Shown here piece after piece: positions 23,010 to 33,017 of a stretch of 38,529 nucleotides of DNA; the stretch's first letter is position 1; each line of letters begins with the position of its first letter. The notes below the pieces were generated by a model that worked only from the letters and a program-made list of their open reading frames with translations, was not told the DNA's origin and ran no database searches. Position numbers and translations under genes: made by a program. The DNA is from Pelagicoccus sp. SDUM812002 (lineage in GTDB: Bacteria > Verrucomicrobiota > Verrucomicrobiia > Opitutales > Opitutaceae), in contig NZ_JARXHX010000027.1 in the NCBI RefSeq assembly GCF_031127835.1, forward strand, positions 1 through 38,529, read 5' to 3'.

Positions 23010-24485
23010 CTAGGAGAAACGTTTCCATAGGGAAGGAGCGAAAAGCGCGATGACGGCGTAGAGTTCCAGTCGCCCCATAATCATAAGGAGTGAGAGAAAG
23101 AGCTTCGTATGGTAATGCAGAAATCCGAAGTTTTCAGTGGGGCCTACTTCTGCGATGCCCGGTCCGACATTGAAGAGGCAGGCGAATACGATACTGAGGT
23201 TCGTATCCACTTTATGGGACGTTTCGAAAATCGATACGAGGAGGATGGAGCCGCATATGACGCTGGCGATAAGCACTAGGTAGGAGTTAACCTCGCTTAC
23301 TGCCTGCGGGCTAAGCGTATTTCCGTTCACCCGGATCTGGCGCACGACACGGGTGCGGAACGAGCGTTCGACGCTGACGATTGATTGTCGTAAGGCGATC
23401 ACTAGCCTGGAAATTTTGATGCCCCCAGCGGTCGAGCCTGTGCAACCGCCTACGAGCATGAGGAAGAGCAACATCATTTGGGGAAGTGAAGTCCACTTGG
23501 TGAAGTCCTCTGTGGCGAACCCAGTAGTTGTCATGATGGATACCACTTGGAAGGTGCCAGCACGGATGGCGTGCTCGGTGGACCAGCCCGTCCCGTCGAA
23601 GCGGAGGAAGACGCTGACTAATATACTGGCAATGACGAGGATCGTGAGGTAGGCAGCGAATTCTGTATTTCTTAACACAACGCGGAAACGGCCCGTGCAG
23701 AGACGAAGGATTAGGATGAAGTTCAATCCGGCGAGGGCCATAAAGATTATCGATATCCACTCGACGGCAGGGCTTGAAAAGGCGGCGAAACTCGCGGACC
23801 GAGTGCTAAAACCGGCAGTCGAAACAGTGGTGAAGGTGTGGCAGATGGCGTCGAACCACGACATGTCAGCGCCCCAGTATGAGAGGCAGCAGGCAGTCGA
23901 TAGCCCCAAATAGACCCAAACCAACTTTGCCACTGTGGACTGTATGCGACTTTCCTCGAACTCCGTAACGGAACCGGAGGCCTCGTTCGCGTAGAGCATC
24001 TTAGCTCCTACTCCGATGAACCCGAGAACGGCGACGAAGAATACGACGACGCCCATGCCTCCGATCCATTGGCTAAGGCAACGCCAGAACATCAGGCTCG
24101 GAGCGAATCCCTCTAGGTTATCATAGACGGAGGCTCCGGTGGTCGTGAGTCCAGAAGCGCTTTCAAAGATAGCGTCCGCTAAGGTGCTCTCCGGAAGGAC
24201 CATGCCGTATGGAATCGATCCGATCAGGCTTGCGAGCAACCATGCCAGCCCGATGGTGCAAAGTGCTTCTTTGCGGAAAAACTTTTTGGTGTGTTGGCGA
24301 CCTACCCAAAAAAATAGGGCAGCCGCGAAAAGCGATATTCCCAGAGAAGAGATGAACGCTTTTTGAGTATGTTCTAACTCCTTGGGAGTATCGAGTAGGT
24401 AGGCGGTGCCGAGGCAAATAGTGAAGGCGATCGCCAGGATCATCATCACGACGCCAAGCAGTTTCGATACGAGAGGAAAGTTCAC
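23010..24485 (-). CDS. trkH: Potassium uptake protein TrkH family
   Basis: 491-residue membrane subunit of the Trk K+ system. It has the four pore-loop segments of the TrkH/KtrB family, including FESASGLTTTGASV, HTFTTVSTAGFS, VSIMTTTGFATEDF and NVGPGIAEVGPTENF. The first segment plus the WRCLSQWIGGMGVVVFFVAVLGF helix is diagnostic. The start is GTG at 24485. The gene follows trkA after 42 bases. Together they form a complete two-component K+ transporter, with TrkA gating the channel through nucleotide binding. Confidence 0.94.
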   Translation of the reverse strand: MNFPLVSKLLGVVMMILAIAFTICLGTAYLLDTPKELEHTQKAFISSLGISLFAAALFFWVGRQHTKKFFRKEALCTIGLAWLLASLIGSIPYGMVLPESTLADAIFESASGLTTTGASVYDNLEGFAPSLMFWRCLSQWIGGMGVVVFFVAVLGFIGVGAKMLYANEASGSVTEFEESRIQSTVAKLVWVYLGLSTACCLSYWGADMSWFDAICHTFTTVSTAGFSTRSASFAAFSSPAVEWISIIFMALAGLNFILILRLCTGRFRVVLRNTEFAAYLTILVIASILVSVFLRFDGTGWSTEHAIRAGTFQVVSIMTTTGFATEDFTKWTSLPQMMLLFLMLVGGCTGSTAGGIKISRLVIALRQSIVSVERSFRTRVVRQIRVNGNTLSPQAVSEVNSYLVLIASVICGSILLVSIFETSHKVDTNLSIVFACLFNVGPGIAEVGPTENFGFLHYHTKLFLSLLMIMGRLELYAVIALFAPSLWKRFS

Positions 24486-24527
24486 TGAGCGAGATAGGGT
24501 GGGTGCAGGGCTCGGTTGTGCAAAGCG

Positions 24528-25889
24528 TTACTTGGTGAGCTTAAGAAGTTCTTTGATGCGGCTCTTGCAAATGATGGCGATGATGGAATCGCCGGCCTGC
24601 AGAATGTCGTCCCCCGTCGGGGTCTTGGGCATGTAGTTATGCTCGTGTCCGACGATGACGCATTCGCCCGGCCATTTAATGTCGCGTATTCGCTTGTTGG
24701 CGACGTCGGACTTTTCGGCGATATCGAGCTCGATGATGACGTTGTTGTCGACTTCTTGGCGGACTTGGTCCTCGAGCTCGATGAAGGGCTTCTTGCCGAT
24801 GTAGCGGAGGACTTCGTTGGTTGCGGCGATACGAGGGGAAACCGCTAGCTCGACGCCGAGATTGGTATTCAGCTTCTCGAGGATTTCGATGTAGTCGGCG
24901 CGATTGATGGCCAGCATGGTGTGCTTGGCTCCGAGTTTGAAGGCCTGCAGGCAGGTCATGATATTGTCCTCGTCGTCCTTGCGACAGGCCACGAAAAAGT
25001 CCGAATGGCCGATCTCCTCTTCCTCTAGCACGCGAAGCAAAGTGCCGTCGCCGTGGATCATGGTGACGCTCGGGAGCCGCTCGGCGAGCGTTTGGCAAAG
25101 CTTGAGATCCTTTTCGATGATGCGTATCTTGAAGCGAGGGTTCGAGAGGAGGCGGGCGAGCGAGATGGCGATCTCGGATCCACTCAGGATGGTGACGGTG
25201 ATTTTTGCCGAACCTTTGGAGGACGGGTCGAAAAGGGCCTTGGTTTCGAAAAGGGAATCCGGATGACCGAAAACGGTCACTTGGTCGCCTACGGCGAGAG
25301 TTGTATTGGCGTTTGCGACGAGGTTGCTGTCTCCGCGCTGAATGAGCCCTATGCGGATGTTGCCAGGGAGTCGCATGTCCTTAAGTGGAGTATTGCAGAC
25401 TTTAGCTCCGGGCTGGATTTCGATAGACTTCACTTCGATTTGGCCGCGACCGAAGTCCTCTACGGCGACGCGTCCAGGATTACGGATACGTTTTGCAAGT
25501 TCCACGGCAGCAAGGGCTTCCGGATTTACTAGGTGGTCGATGCCGAAGTGTCGCTGGTGGTTTATGAGAGAGTTGTCGCGGTAGGTCGTATCGTGTGCTC
25601 GGGCGAAGGTCTTGGTGGCCCCAAGTGCTTTCGCGAGCGAGGCTGAGACGAGATTGGTCTCGTCGCTACTAGTCATTGCCAAGAAGAAGTCGCACCTGTT
25701 GGCGCCCGCCTTAAGGAGGGTGCCGGCCGAGGCTCCGTTGCCTTTTACCACGCGCACGTCGACCGTCTCGGAGAGCGTATTGGCGAGCGCGTCGTCGCGT
25801 TCGATCACGGTAACGTCGTGGTCGGCGATGCTCAAGGTTTCGCTCAAATGGGTGCCGACTTCGCCAGCTCCAACGATAACGATCTTCAT
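24528..25889 (-). CDS. trkA: Trk system K+ transporter regulatory subunit TrkA
   Basis: 453 residues with two tandem RCK units. The first NAD-binding domain has the intact glycine motif MKIVIVGAGEVGTHLSETL and acidic ERD at the second strand. The second NAD-binding domain, starting VTILSGSEIAISLARLL, lacks the standard glycines. Each is followed by an RCK_C-type domain (e.g. VKSIEIQPGAKVCNTPLKDMRLPGNIRIGLIQRG, and the C-terminal half of the protein). It is peripheral to the membrane and controls TrkH. First gene of the trkA-trkH-methyltransferase operon. Confidence 0.94.
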   Translation of the reverse strand: MKIVIVGAGEVGTHLSETLSIADHDVTVIERDDALANTLSETVDVRVVKGNGASAGTLLKAGANRCDFFLAMTSSDETNLVSASLAKALGATKTFARAHDTTYRDNSLINHQRHFGIDHLVNPEALAAVELAKRIRNPGRVAVEDFGRGQIEVKSIEIQPGAKVCNTPLKDMRLPGNIRIGLIQRGDSNLVANANTTLAVGDQVTVFGHPDSLFETKALFDPSSKGSAKITVTILSGSEIAISLARLLSNPRFKIRIIEKDLKLCQTLAERLPSVTMIHGDGTLLRVLEEEEIGHSDFFVACRKDDEDNIMTCLQAFKLGAKHTMLAINRADYIEILEKLNTNLGVELAVSPRIAATNEVLRYIGKKPFIELEDQVRQEVDNNVIIELDIAEKSDVANKRIRDIKWPGECVIVGHEHNYMPKTPTGDDILQAGDSIIAIICKSRIKELLKLTK

Positions 25890-26000
25890 TGGAAAGAGCG
25901 TTTAGGGGAACGTGGGTGGGTGGGCAAGAACTGCTTTTGCTTCGATTTTCGGGAGTGGGGGAGCGAATCCCAGCCAAGATCGAGGTGATTTGGGAAGGTT

Positions 26001-28184
26001 TCAGCGGAGAAACTCTTGTAGCAGCGTGCAGCGGGATTTGGCGTCGGAGTTGCGTACTGCCATGGCGTAGGCTGCTGGTTCGCCTACGATAATGATCTTC
26101 TTCTTCCCGCGGGTGACGGCGGTGTAGATGAGATTACGCTGCAGCATCATAAAGTGGGCTTTGAGTAGTGGAATGACCACTACGGGATATTCGCTGCCTT
26201 GGGATTTATGGATGCTTACGGCATAGGCGAGCTGCAGGTCGATCATTTCGGAGCGATCGTAGGTAGCTTCGACTCCATCGAAGTCTACGTCGAGCAAGCC
26301 GTTGACTCCGTCGAGTCCGGTGACGATGCCGATGTCTCCGTTGAAGACGTTCTTATCGTAGTTGTTGCGGGTTTGGATGACCTTGTCTCCGACCTTGTAC
26401 TTCAATTGGCCAAAAGACATGACCTGGGTGCGTTTGTTGAGAGCTTCTTGCAGGGTCTGGTTGAGGTTGCCCACGCCGGCGAGGCCCTTGTGCATGGGGG
26501 CCAAGGTTTGGGCGTCAGCGATGGGGTCGAGGCAGAGCTCGCCGCGGATAAAGGTGTCGAAGACTTGGGCAACTTTTTTGGCGGCGTCGGCTTGGTCGGT
26601 GGCGATTACGAATTGGAAATCCTTTTGCGGGTCCAGCTGGCGGACGTCTTCCAGCGCGGTGGGGAGCGAGACTTCGCCTTTGTTAATGGCGTGAGCGTAG
26701 TGGACGATGGAGCTGAATTTCTTTTGGCGGAAGACAACGTCGAGGGTGACGTATCGGATTTTTCGTGACGCGATCAGGTCCTTCAGGACATTGCCTGCTC
26801 CGACCGAAGGTAGCTGGTCGATGTCGCCGACCAGGATCACGTGGGCTCTGGAGGGGATCGCGGAAAGCAATGCAGCAGCGAGGCGGGCGTCGAGCATGGA
26901 AGCTTCGTCCACGATGACGACGTCTGCGGAGAGCGGCTTGTTTTCGTTCATCACAAATCCGCCCTCGGAGGGGTCGAACTTGAGAAGCCGGTGGATGGTT
27001 TGGGCGTAAGCTCGAGTAGACTCGGCGAGACGCTGAGCGGCGCGACCGGTGGGGGCAGCGAGGAGAATCTTGGCCTTTTTAGCTTTGAGGATGGAAACGA
27101 CGGCACGGAGAATGGTGGTCTTGCCCGTGCCCGGTCCGCCAGTGAGAATGAAGACTTTGTTAGCGAGCGATCCTTTGATGGCTTCTTTCTGGGAGACACC
27201 GAATTCGAAGCCTGCTTTTTCCTGGGCCCAGTCTACGGCAATGTCGCGCTTGATGGCCGGGAGTCCGCTTTCGGATTCCTTGAGGCGTTTGATGGCGAGG
27301 GCTATTTTCTCCTCTGCGAAGAAATTGTAGGGAAGCTGCAGGTAAGTTTGACCATTCAGGGCTTCTGTAGATCGGAGGGATTTAGTTGCGAGTAGGCGGT
27401 CCACGCTGGCGTGGACGACGTCTAGGTTCGCATCCAGCTTTTCGGAGGCTAGAGCACCGAGGTCTTCGAGTGGGTAAGCTGTGTGGCCGTCGTCTTGCAA
27501 CTCTTGGAGCACGAACTCTATGCCAGCGTCGATGCGCTGCGGGCTGTCGTTGGGAATGCCTGTGTTGATTGCGATCTTGTCGGCGGTTTTGAAGCCGATG
27601 CCTTGGACTTCGCGAGCGGCCCGGTATGGCTCGTTGCGCAAAACCTGAGTGGCCTCCGGACCGAATTGCTTGTACATGCGCAGGCAGAGGGCTGGGGAGA
27701 GGCCGTAGGTTTGGCCGAAGATGAAGAGCTCTCGCTGCACCACCTGCTCGTCCCAAGCTTCTTTTATGGAGCGAGCTCGTTGCTTGCCGATACCGCTAAC
27801 TTCTTGGAGCTTCGCGGATTCTTCGGAGATGACGCGGAGGGTGTCGTCGCCGAAGCGTTCGACGATGCGTTCGGCGAGGCCCTTGGAGACGCCTTTTACA
27901 AGTCCGCTGCCGAGGTACTTGCGTATTCCGTAAATGGATGCGGGGAGCTCGGACTTGAACCTGGTTAGCTTAAACTGCGAGCCATGCGTGGGGTGCTTTG
28001 TCCAAGTTCCTTGGATACGAAGCGTCTCGCCGCATTGAACGCCGCCGAGCTGGCCGGTTATTGTGACTTTTTCCGATCCGTCGCCTGGGCGGAGTTCGGC
28101 TATGGTGTAGTTGTTTTCTTCGTTGAAGAAGATGATGCGTTCGAGGACGCCGGAAAGGGACTCTGTATTCGAAGGGGTTGGCAA
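26001..28184 (-). CDS. recD2: ATP-dependent DNA helicase RecD2
   Basis: 727-residue superfamily 1 helicase, 5'-3' polarity expected, without RecBC partners. The N-terminal OB-like part (SLSGVLERIIFFNEENNYTIAELRPG) and helix-hairpin-helix segments (VSGIGKQRARSIKEAW, VQGIGFKTADKIAINTG) are typical of RecD2. Walker A is GGPGTGKT at 349-356, followed by VIVDEASMLDARLA, VGDIDQLPSVGAGNVLKDLI, and the C-terminal YAVSIHKSQGSEYPVVVIPL. The start appears to be TTG, as no ATG or GTG is found before the conserved SLSGVLERI segment. Confidence 0.94.
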   Translation of the reverse strand: MPTPSNTESLSGVLERIIFFNEENNYTIAELRPGDGSEKVTITGQLGGVQCGETLRIQGTWTKHPTHGSQFKLTRFKSELPASIYGIRKYLGSGLVKGVSKGLAERIVERFGDDTLRVISEESAKLQEVSGIGKQRARSIKEAWDEQVVQRELFIFGQTYGLSPALCLRMYKQFGPEATQVLRNEPYRAAREVQGIGFKTADKIAINTGIPNDSPQRIDAGIEFVLQELQDDGHTAYPLEDLGALASEKLDANLDVVHASVDRLLATKSLRSTEALNGQTYLQLPYNFFAEEKIALAIKRLKESESGLPAIKRDIAVDWAQEKAGFEFGVSQKEAIKGSLANKVFILTGGPGTGKTTILRAVVSILKAKKAKILLAAPTGRAAQRLAESTRAYAQTIHRLLKFDPSEGGFVMNENKPLSADVVIVDEASMLDARLAAALLSAIPSRAHVILVGDIDQLPSVGAGNVLKDLIASRKIRYVTLDVVFRQKKFSSIVHYAHAINKGEVSLPTALEDVRQLDPQKDFQFVIATDQADAAKKVAQVFDTFIRGELCLDPIADAQTLAPMHKGLAGVGNLNQTLQEALNKRTQVMSFGQLKYKVGDKVIQTRNNYDKNVFNGDIGIVTGLDGVNGLLDVDFDGVEATYDRSEMIDLQLAYAVSIHKSQGSEYPVVVIPLLKAHFMMLQRNLIYTAVTRGKKKIIIVGEPAAYAMAVRNSDAKSRCTLLQEFLR

Positions 28185-28244
28185 AGTAGAAGGCAGCGTG
28201 GCGTTTGAATCGCCGCGTGCAATAGTCTTCGTTCGTGTTTGCCG

Positions 28245-28907
28245 CTAGTTATCGTAGGCGAGCCAGTGAGCGACTTCGGCGAGCGAATCGAACACCTTGT
28301 TGGCACCTGCGTTGAGGAGTTCCTCGCGGTTATGGGAGCCAGTGGTGACGCAGATTGCGGCCATCCCGCCCACTCGAGCGGCTTCGATATCGAAAGGGGA
28401 GTCACCGATCATGGCGAGCTGATTTCCAGGGATACCGATTTTCTCGATGGCGGCCGCGGTGTACTCAGGCTGCGGCTTCCGATAAGGGGTGTCCTCGGCG
28501 CCGAGGATGAAGTCGAAGCATTCGCCATATCCTTCGTTTTCAATAATGGCACGGGAATGGACGCCAGTTTTGTTGGTGAAGATCGCGGCTTTTATTCCGG
28601 TCGAGTTGCAGTGATCGAGTAGTTCCTCGGCACCGTGGAGGACGACCACGCCTTGCAAGTGTATCTCTTCGAAGCGGCGACGCCAAATCTCTTTGCCAGC
28701 TTCAACCTGGTCAGCGGGGAGGAACTTCTGGATGGTAACTGGCATGGATCCGCCGATGCTGCGTTTCACTTTCTCCGCTGAAGGCTGCGGGAAGCCGAGC
28801 TCTCGGCAGGCGTACTGGAAACAGCGCGTGATGGTTTGGATATGGTCGACGAACGTCCCGTCGAGATCGATTAAAAGGCCGCGAATATTGCTAGGTGATA
28901 CTTCCAT
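28245..28907 (-). CDS. HAD-superfamily phosphatase (phosphoglycolate phosphatase-like)
   Basis: 220 residues from the ATG at 28907 (a GTG nine codons upstream is the alternative). Catalytic nucleophile motif LLIDLDGTF with D14 and D16; motif II AAIFTNKTG; motif III Lys region; motif IV MIGDSPFDIEAARVGGMAAICVTTG. A helical cap lies between motifs I and II, as in Gph/PpaX-type enzymes. Substrate cannot be specified. It lies upstream of recD2 on the same strand with a 60-base gap. Confidence 0.88.
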   Translation of the reverse strand: MEVSPSNIRGLLIDLDGTFVDHIQTITRCFQYACRELGFPQPSAEKVKRSIGGSMPVTIQKFLPADQVEAGKEIWRRRFEEIHLQGVVVLHGAEELLDHCNSTGIKAAIFTNKTGVHSRAIIENEGYGECFDFILGAEDTPYRKPQPEYTAAAIEKIGIPGNQLAMIGDSPFDIEAARVGGMAAICVTTGSHNREELLNAGANKVFDSLAEVAHWLAYDN

Positions 28908-29097
28908 CTTGTAGTTAGTGAAAGTGGGTGGCACCAGACGGGAAACTTGGCAAATAGCTTTTGAGCTAAATTTGGTTCGCCCTTAACTGGAACGAACATT
29001 TGCCTAATGGGACTCATTAAAAAACCGTCTTTAACCGAAACGAGGCTGGCCAACGGGGATTTTTCGCGTCCTATTGCGGTCTTTAGTCTATTTAGAT

Positions 29098-30204
29098 ATG
29101 CGTATCAAAAATTGGGGAATATTTGCTTTCATCGCTGGCTACCACGTGCTGCTACTTGCATTGCTGCCGGCGTACATTTCAGTTTTTAGCTGGGAGTCGT
29201 TGGTGCTGTTCGGTGTGACTTGGGCGATTTCGGTCTTCTCAATCACCGCTGGGTACCACCGTTTGTTCTCGCACAACACCTACAAGGCGAAGCCCGTCTA
29301 CGAGTGGGCGTGCTTGCTCTCCTCAAGCTTGGCGATCGAGTCGTCCGCGCTGCAGTGGTCGCACGATCATCGGATCCACCACAGCCATGTCGACACTGAC
29401 AAGGACCCTTACAGCATAAACAAAGGCTTCTGGTACGCTCACATCTGGTGGATGTTCAGTTACAGCGAGCCGATCGATAATCGCTTGGTTAAGGACTTGC
29501 TTAAAAACCCGCGAGTCATGTTCCAGCACAACCACTACGCCTTGGTCACCATCGCGGTGAACGTAGCTGTAGTGGGAATCGGCTGCTTTTTCATGCATCC
29601 GATAGCGGCGATTTTTGCTGGATTCTTCATGCGCCTCTTTGCGATCCATCACTGCACCTGGTTTATCAACAGCCTTTGTCACGTTTGGGGGGCTCGTACC
29701 TACGCCAAGGAATTGACCGCAGTGGACAACGCGATCTTAGCCCTCTTCACTTTTGGGGAAGGCTACCACAATTACCATCACACCATGGCCAATGACTACC
29801 GCAACGGGGTTCGCTGGTACCACTTCGATCCCACCAAGTGGCTCATCTGGACTTCCTCCAAGCTAGGACTCGTCTCCGATCTACGTTGGGTGAGCGATGT
29901 GAAGCTCCGCCAGATGCTCGTCAAAAAGGACAAGAATATGCTGCTTGAGCGTATCCGCCACGAGATCGATGAGACGTCCAAGGAATTGCACGTCAAGCTC
30001 GAGCATCTTTCCGATAATTTTGAAGAGAAAGCAGCGTCGTTGATGTCGATGATCCGCGAGCTGAAAAGCGCGACCGATGAGCGCCGCAAGCTGCTCGAAA
30101 TCGAGATCAAGCAGCAAAAGAAGGAGCTACACGCGATGTGGAAGTCCTGGATCAAGCTTACGGAGTTTACCTCGGCTCGCTATGAGCTCGGCCACGCTCA
30201 CTAG
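29098..30204 (+). CDS. Fatty acid (acyl-CoA delta-9 type) desaturase with C-terminal coiled coil
   Basis: Membrane di-iron desaturase introducing a double bond in acyl chains. The three histidine boxes are HRLFSH, HRIHHSH and HNYHH, with HHCTWFINSLCHVWG between. Four membrane helices occur in the first ~220 residues. The region after about residue 275 is unusual: about 85 residues rich in Lys, Glu, Leu and Arg, with long heptad-like stretches (LLERIRHEIDETSKELHVKL, SLMSMIRELKSATDERRKL). The ATG at 29098 is preferred to an upstream TTG, giving 368 residues. A strong terminator follows. Confidence 0.92.
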   Translation: MRIKNWGIFAFIAGYHVLLLALLPAYISVFSWESLVLFGVTWAISVFSITAGYHRLFSHNTYKAKPVYEWACLLSSSLAIESSALQWSHDHRIHHSHVDTDKDPYSINKGFWYAHIWWMFSYSEPIDNRLVKDLLKNPRVMFQHNHYALVTIAVNVAVVGIGCFFMHPIAAIFAGFFMRLFAIHHCTWFINSLCHVWGARTYAKELTAVDNAILALFTFGEGYHNYHHTMANDYRNGVRWYHFDPTKWLIWTSSKLGLVSDLRWVSDVKLRQMLVKKDKNMLLERIRHEIDETSKELHVKLEHLSDNFEEKAASLMSMIRELKSATDERRKLLEIEIKQQKKELHAMWKSWIKLTEFTSARYELGHAH

Positions 30205-30238
30205 AGCGTAGGTAGGCACGCAAAAATTTACCGCTCAG

Positions 30239-30279
30239 CGGCTCATTCGTTTTTTCTGAATGAGCCGTTGTTTTTTTTT
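30239..30279 (+). terminator. Intrinsic terminator after the desaturase gene
   Basis: cggctcattc (30239-30248) pairs perfectly with gaatgagccg (30258-30267), followed by TTG and a run of nine T. It lies just before the ABC-F start. Confidence 0.93.
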
Positions 30280-30314
30280 CCGCCCTTGCTAGGGTGCTGC
30301 GCTTTTTAAGAACC

Positions 30315-31943
<1,629 letters not shown>

Positions 31944-32032
31944 CGCTAACGAGATCTGGCTAGTGTCACTCAGTTCGTTTGGGCGGTGCTGCATTTTTGC
32001 GGTTGGTTGATGAGGGTAACGGAAGAATCCTC

Positions 32033-32593
32033 TCAATCCAGTAGTCCGTTACGGAGCGCATTCTCGAAGTAATCGATATCGCCTGTATCTATAGGGAAGT
32101 GTGGGTAGGATGGGAATCTGTCTCGGTCGTAATACCTTAAATGGTCCGTCCAATTTTCAAGTTTAGCAGCATCTCGCGGATTTGCTCGATTGATGAGGCG
32201 TTCGCGTCTCAGTTCCTCGTCGCAGTGAACGAACACGCATGTTATTTTGCACGGTGTACTTAGTCTTTTTTGAACTTGTTCTGGCCACCGTTCGTTCTGC
32301 ATCTCTCTGGTGAATGGACCGGTCAAGATCGCGTCCGTGTGAGGGAGGTTTTCGTCGGCAATAGCGAATAGATTCTCGTAAATCGGCTCTCGGAATATCT
32401 CTTTGAAAAAGGGGCTATCTCGATCGTCGGAGTCGCCTGTTAGCTGTTGCATCGCAGCTCTGACGATCGATTCTGTCGCGGTGTCGATATCGATAAGGCA
32501 ACCCGCTGTATGTTTCGCAAGGGCGCAGGCTAGCGATGTCTTCCCCGAAGCTGGCATTCCCGTGATTATAAAGAGATGATTTCGCGTTTCCAT
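32033..32593 (-). CDS. P-loop kinase-like protein (AAA_33/zeta-type)
   Basis: 186 residues. Walker A is GMPASGKT at 12-19, directly after the start. IDIDTATESIV and LTGPFTREMQNERW suggest a substrate-binding region as in small-molecule kinases and zeta-toxin-like P-loop proteins. RRERLINRANPRDAAKLENW is the lid-like Arg-rich segment. No antitoxin-like partner is visible next to it. It is convergent with the ABC-F gene. Substrate unknown. Confidence 0.8.
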   Translation of the reverse strand: METRNHLFIITGMPASGKTSLACALAKHTAGCLIDIDTATESIVRAAMQQLTGDSDDRDSPFFKEIFREPIYENLFAIADENLPHTDAILTGPFTREMQNERWPEQVQKRLSTPCKITCVFVHCDEELRRERLINRANPRDAAKLENWTDHLRYYDRDRFPSYPHFPIDTGDIDYFENALRNGLLD

Positions 32594-33017
32594 AAGTTCT
32601 TAATCGGTGGAGGCGTCTGGTTTCCAACGCGGAATGGTAAATTTAGTGTATAGTAAGAATAAATACTTAAAGTTCAGAAAGGGCAGATTGTAGCTTTTTT
32701 TCGACCTGTATCCTGCAGACTGACAGTGATTTACGAAATTTTAGTTTTTTTTGAACGTTTTCTCGGTTTCAGTGGCTAGTCTCTCAATTGATTTGACAGT
32801 ATGAGGGTTGAAGTGCTGTTTTGCTAGCTGTTCGCCGCCCGATTTACCCGACTTCGCGTGTCGACTTACTTACCCTAGCGTAGACTCATATTCCATTGAC
32901 AATACCCCTGTACCGTCAGCTGCCGCACTAATTTCTTTTGGTGTATTCCGAACTGGTATTACGTTTATTTTGTTAACGTGACGCTCTCGAATGCACCCAG
33001 CTACCGCATATACAACA
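32594..33017. other. Long intergenic region upstream of the TonB-dependent receptor
   Basis: 424 bases, visibly richer in A/T than the neighbouring genes, between a minus-strand kinase gene and the receptor gene. TTGACA occurs at 32793-32798 and 32896-32901, but neither has a good -10 box at normal spacing. acgtt (32961-32965) and aacgt (32975-32979) form a short inverted repeat 39 bases before the receptor start. I see no RNA gene or small ORF I can support. Confidence 0.4.
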
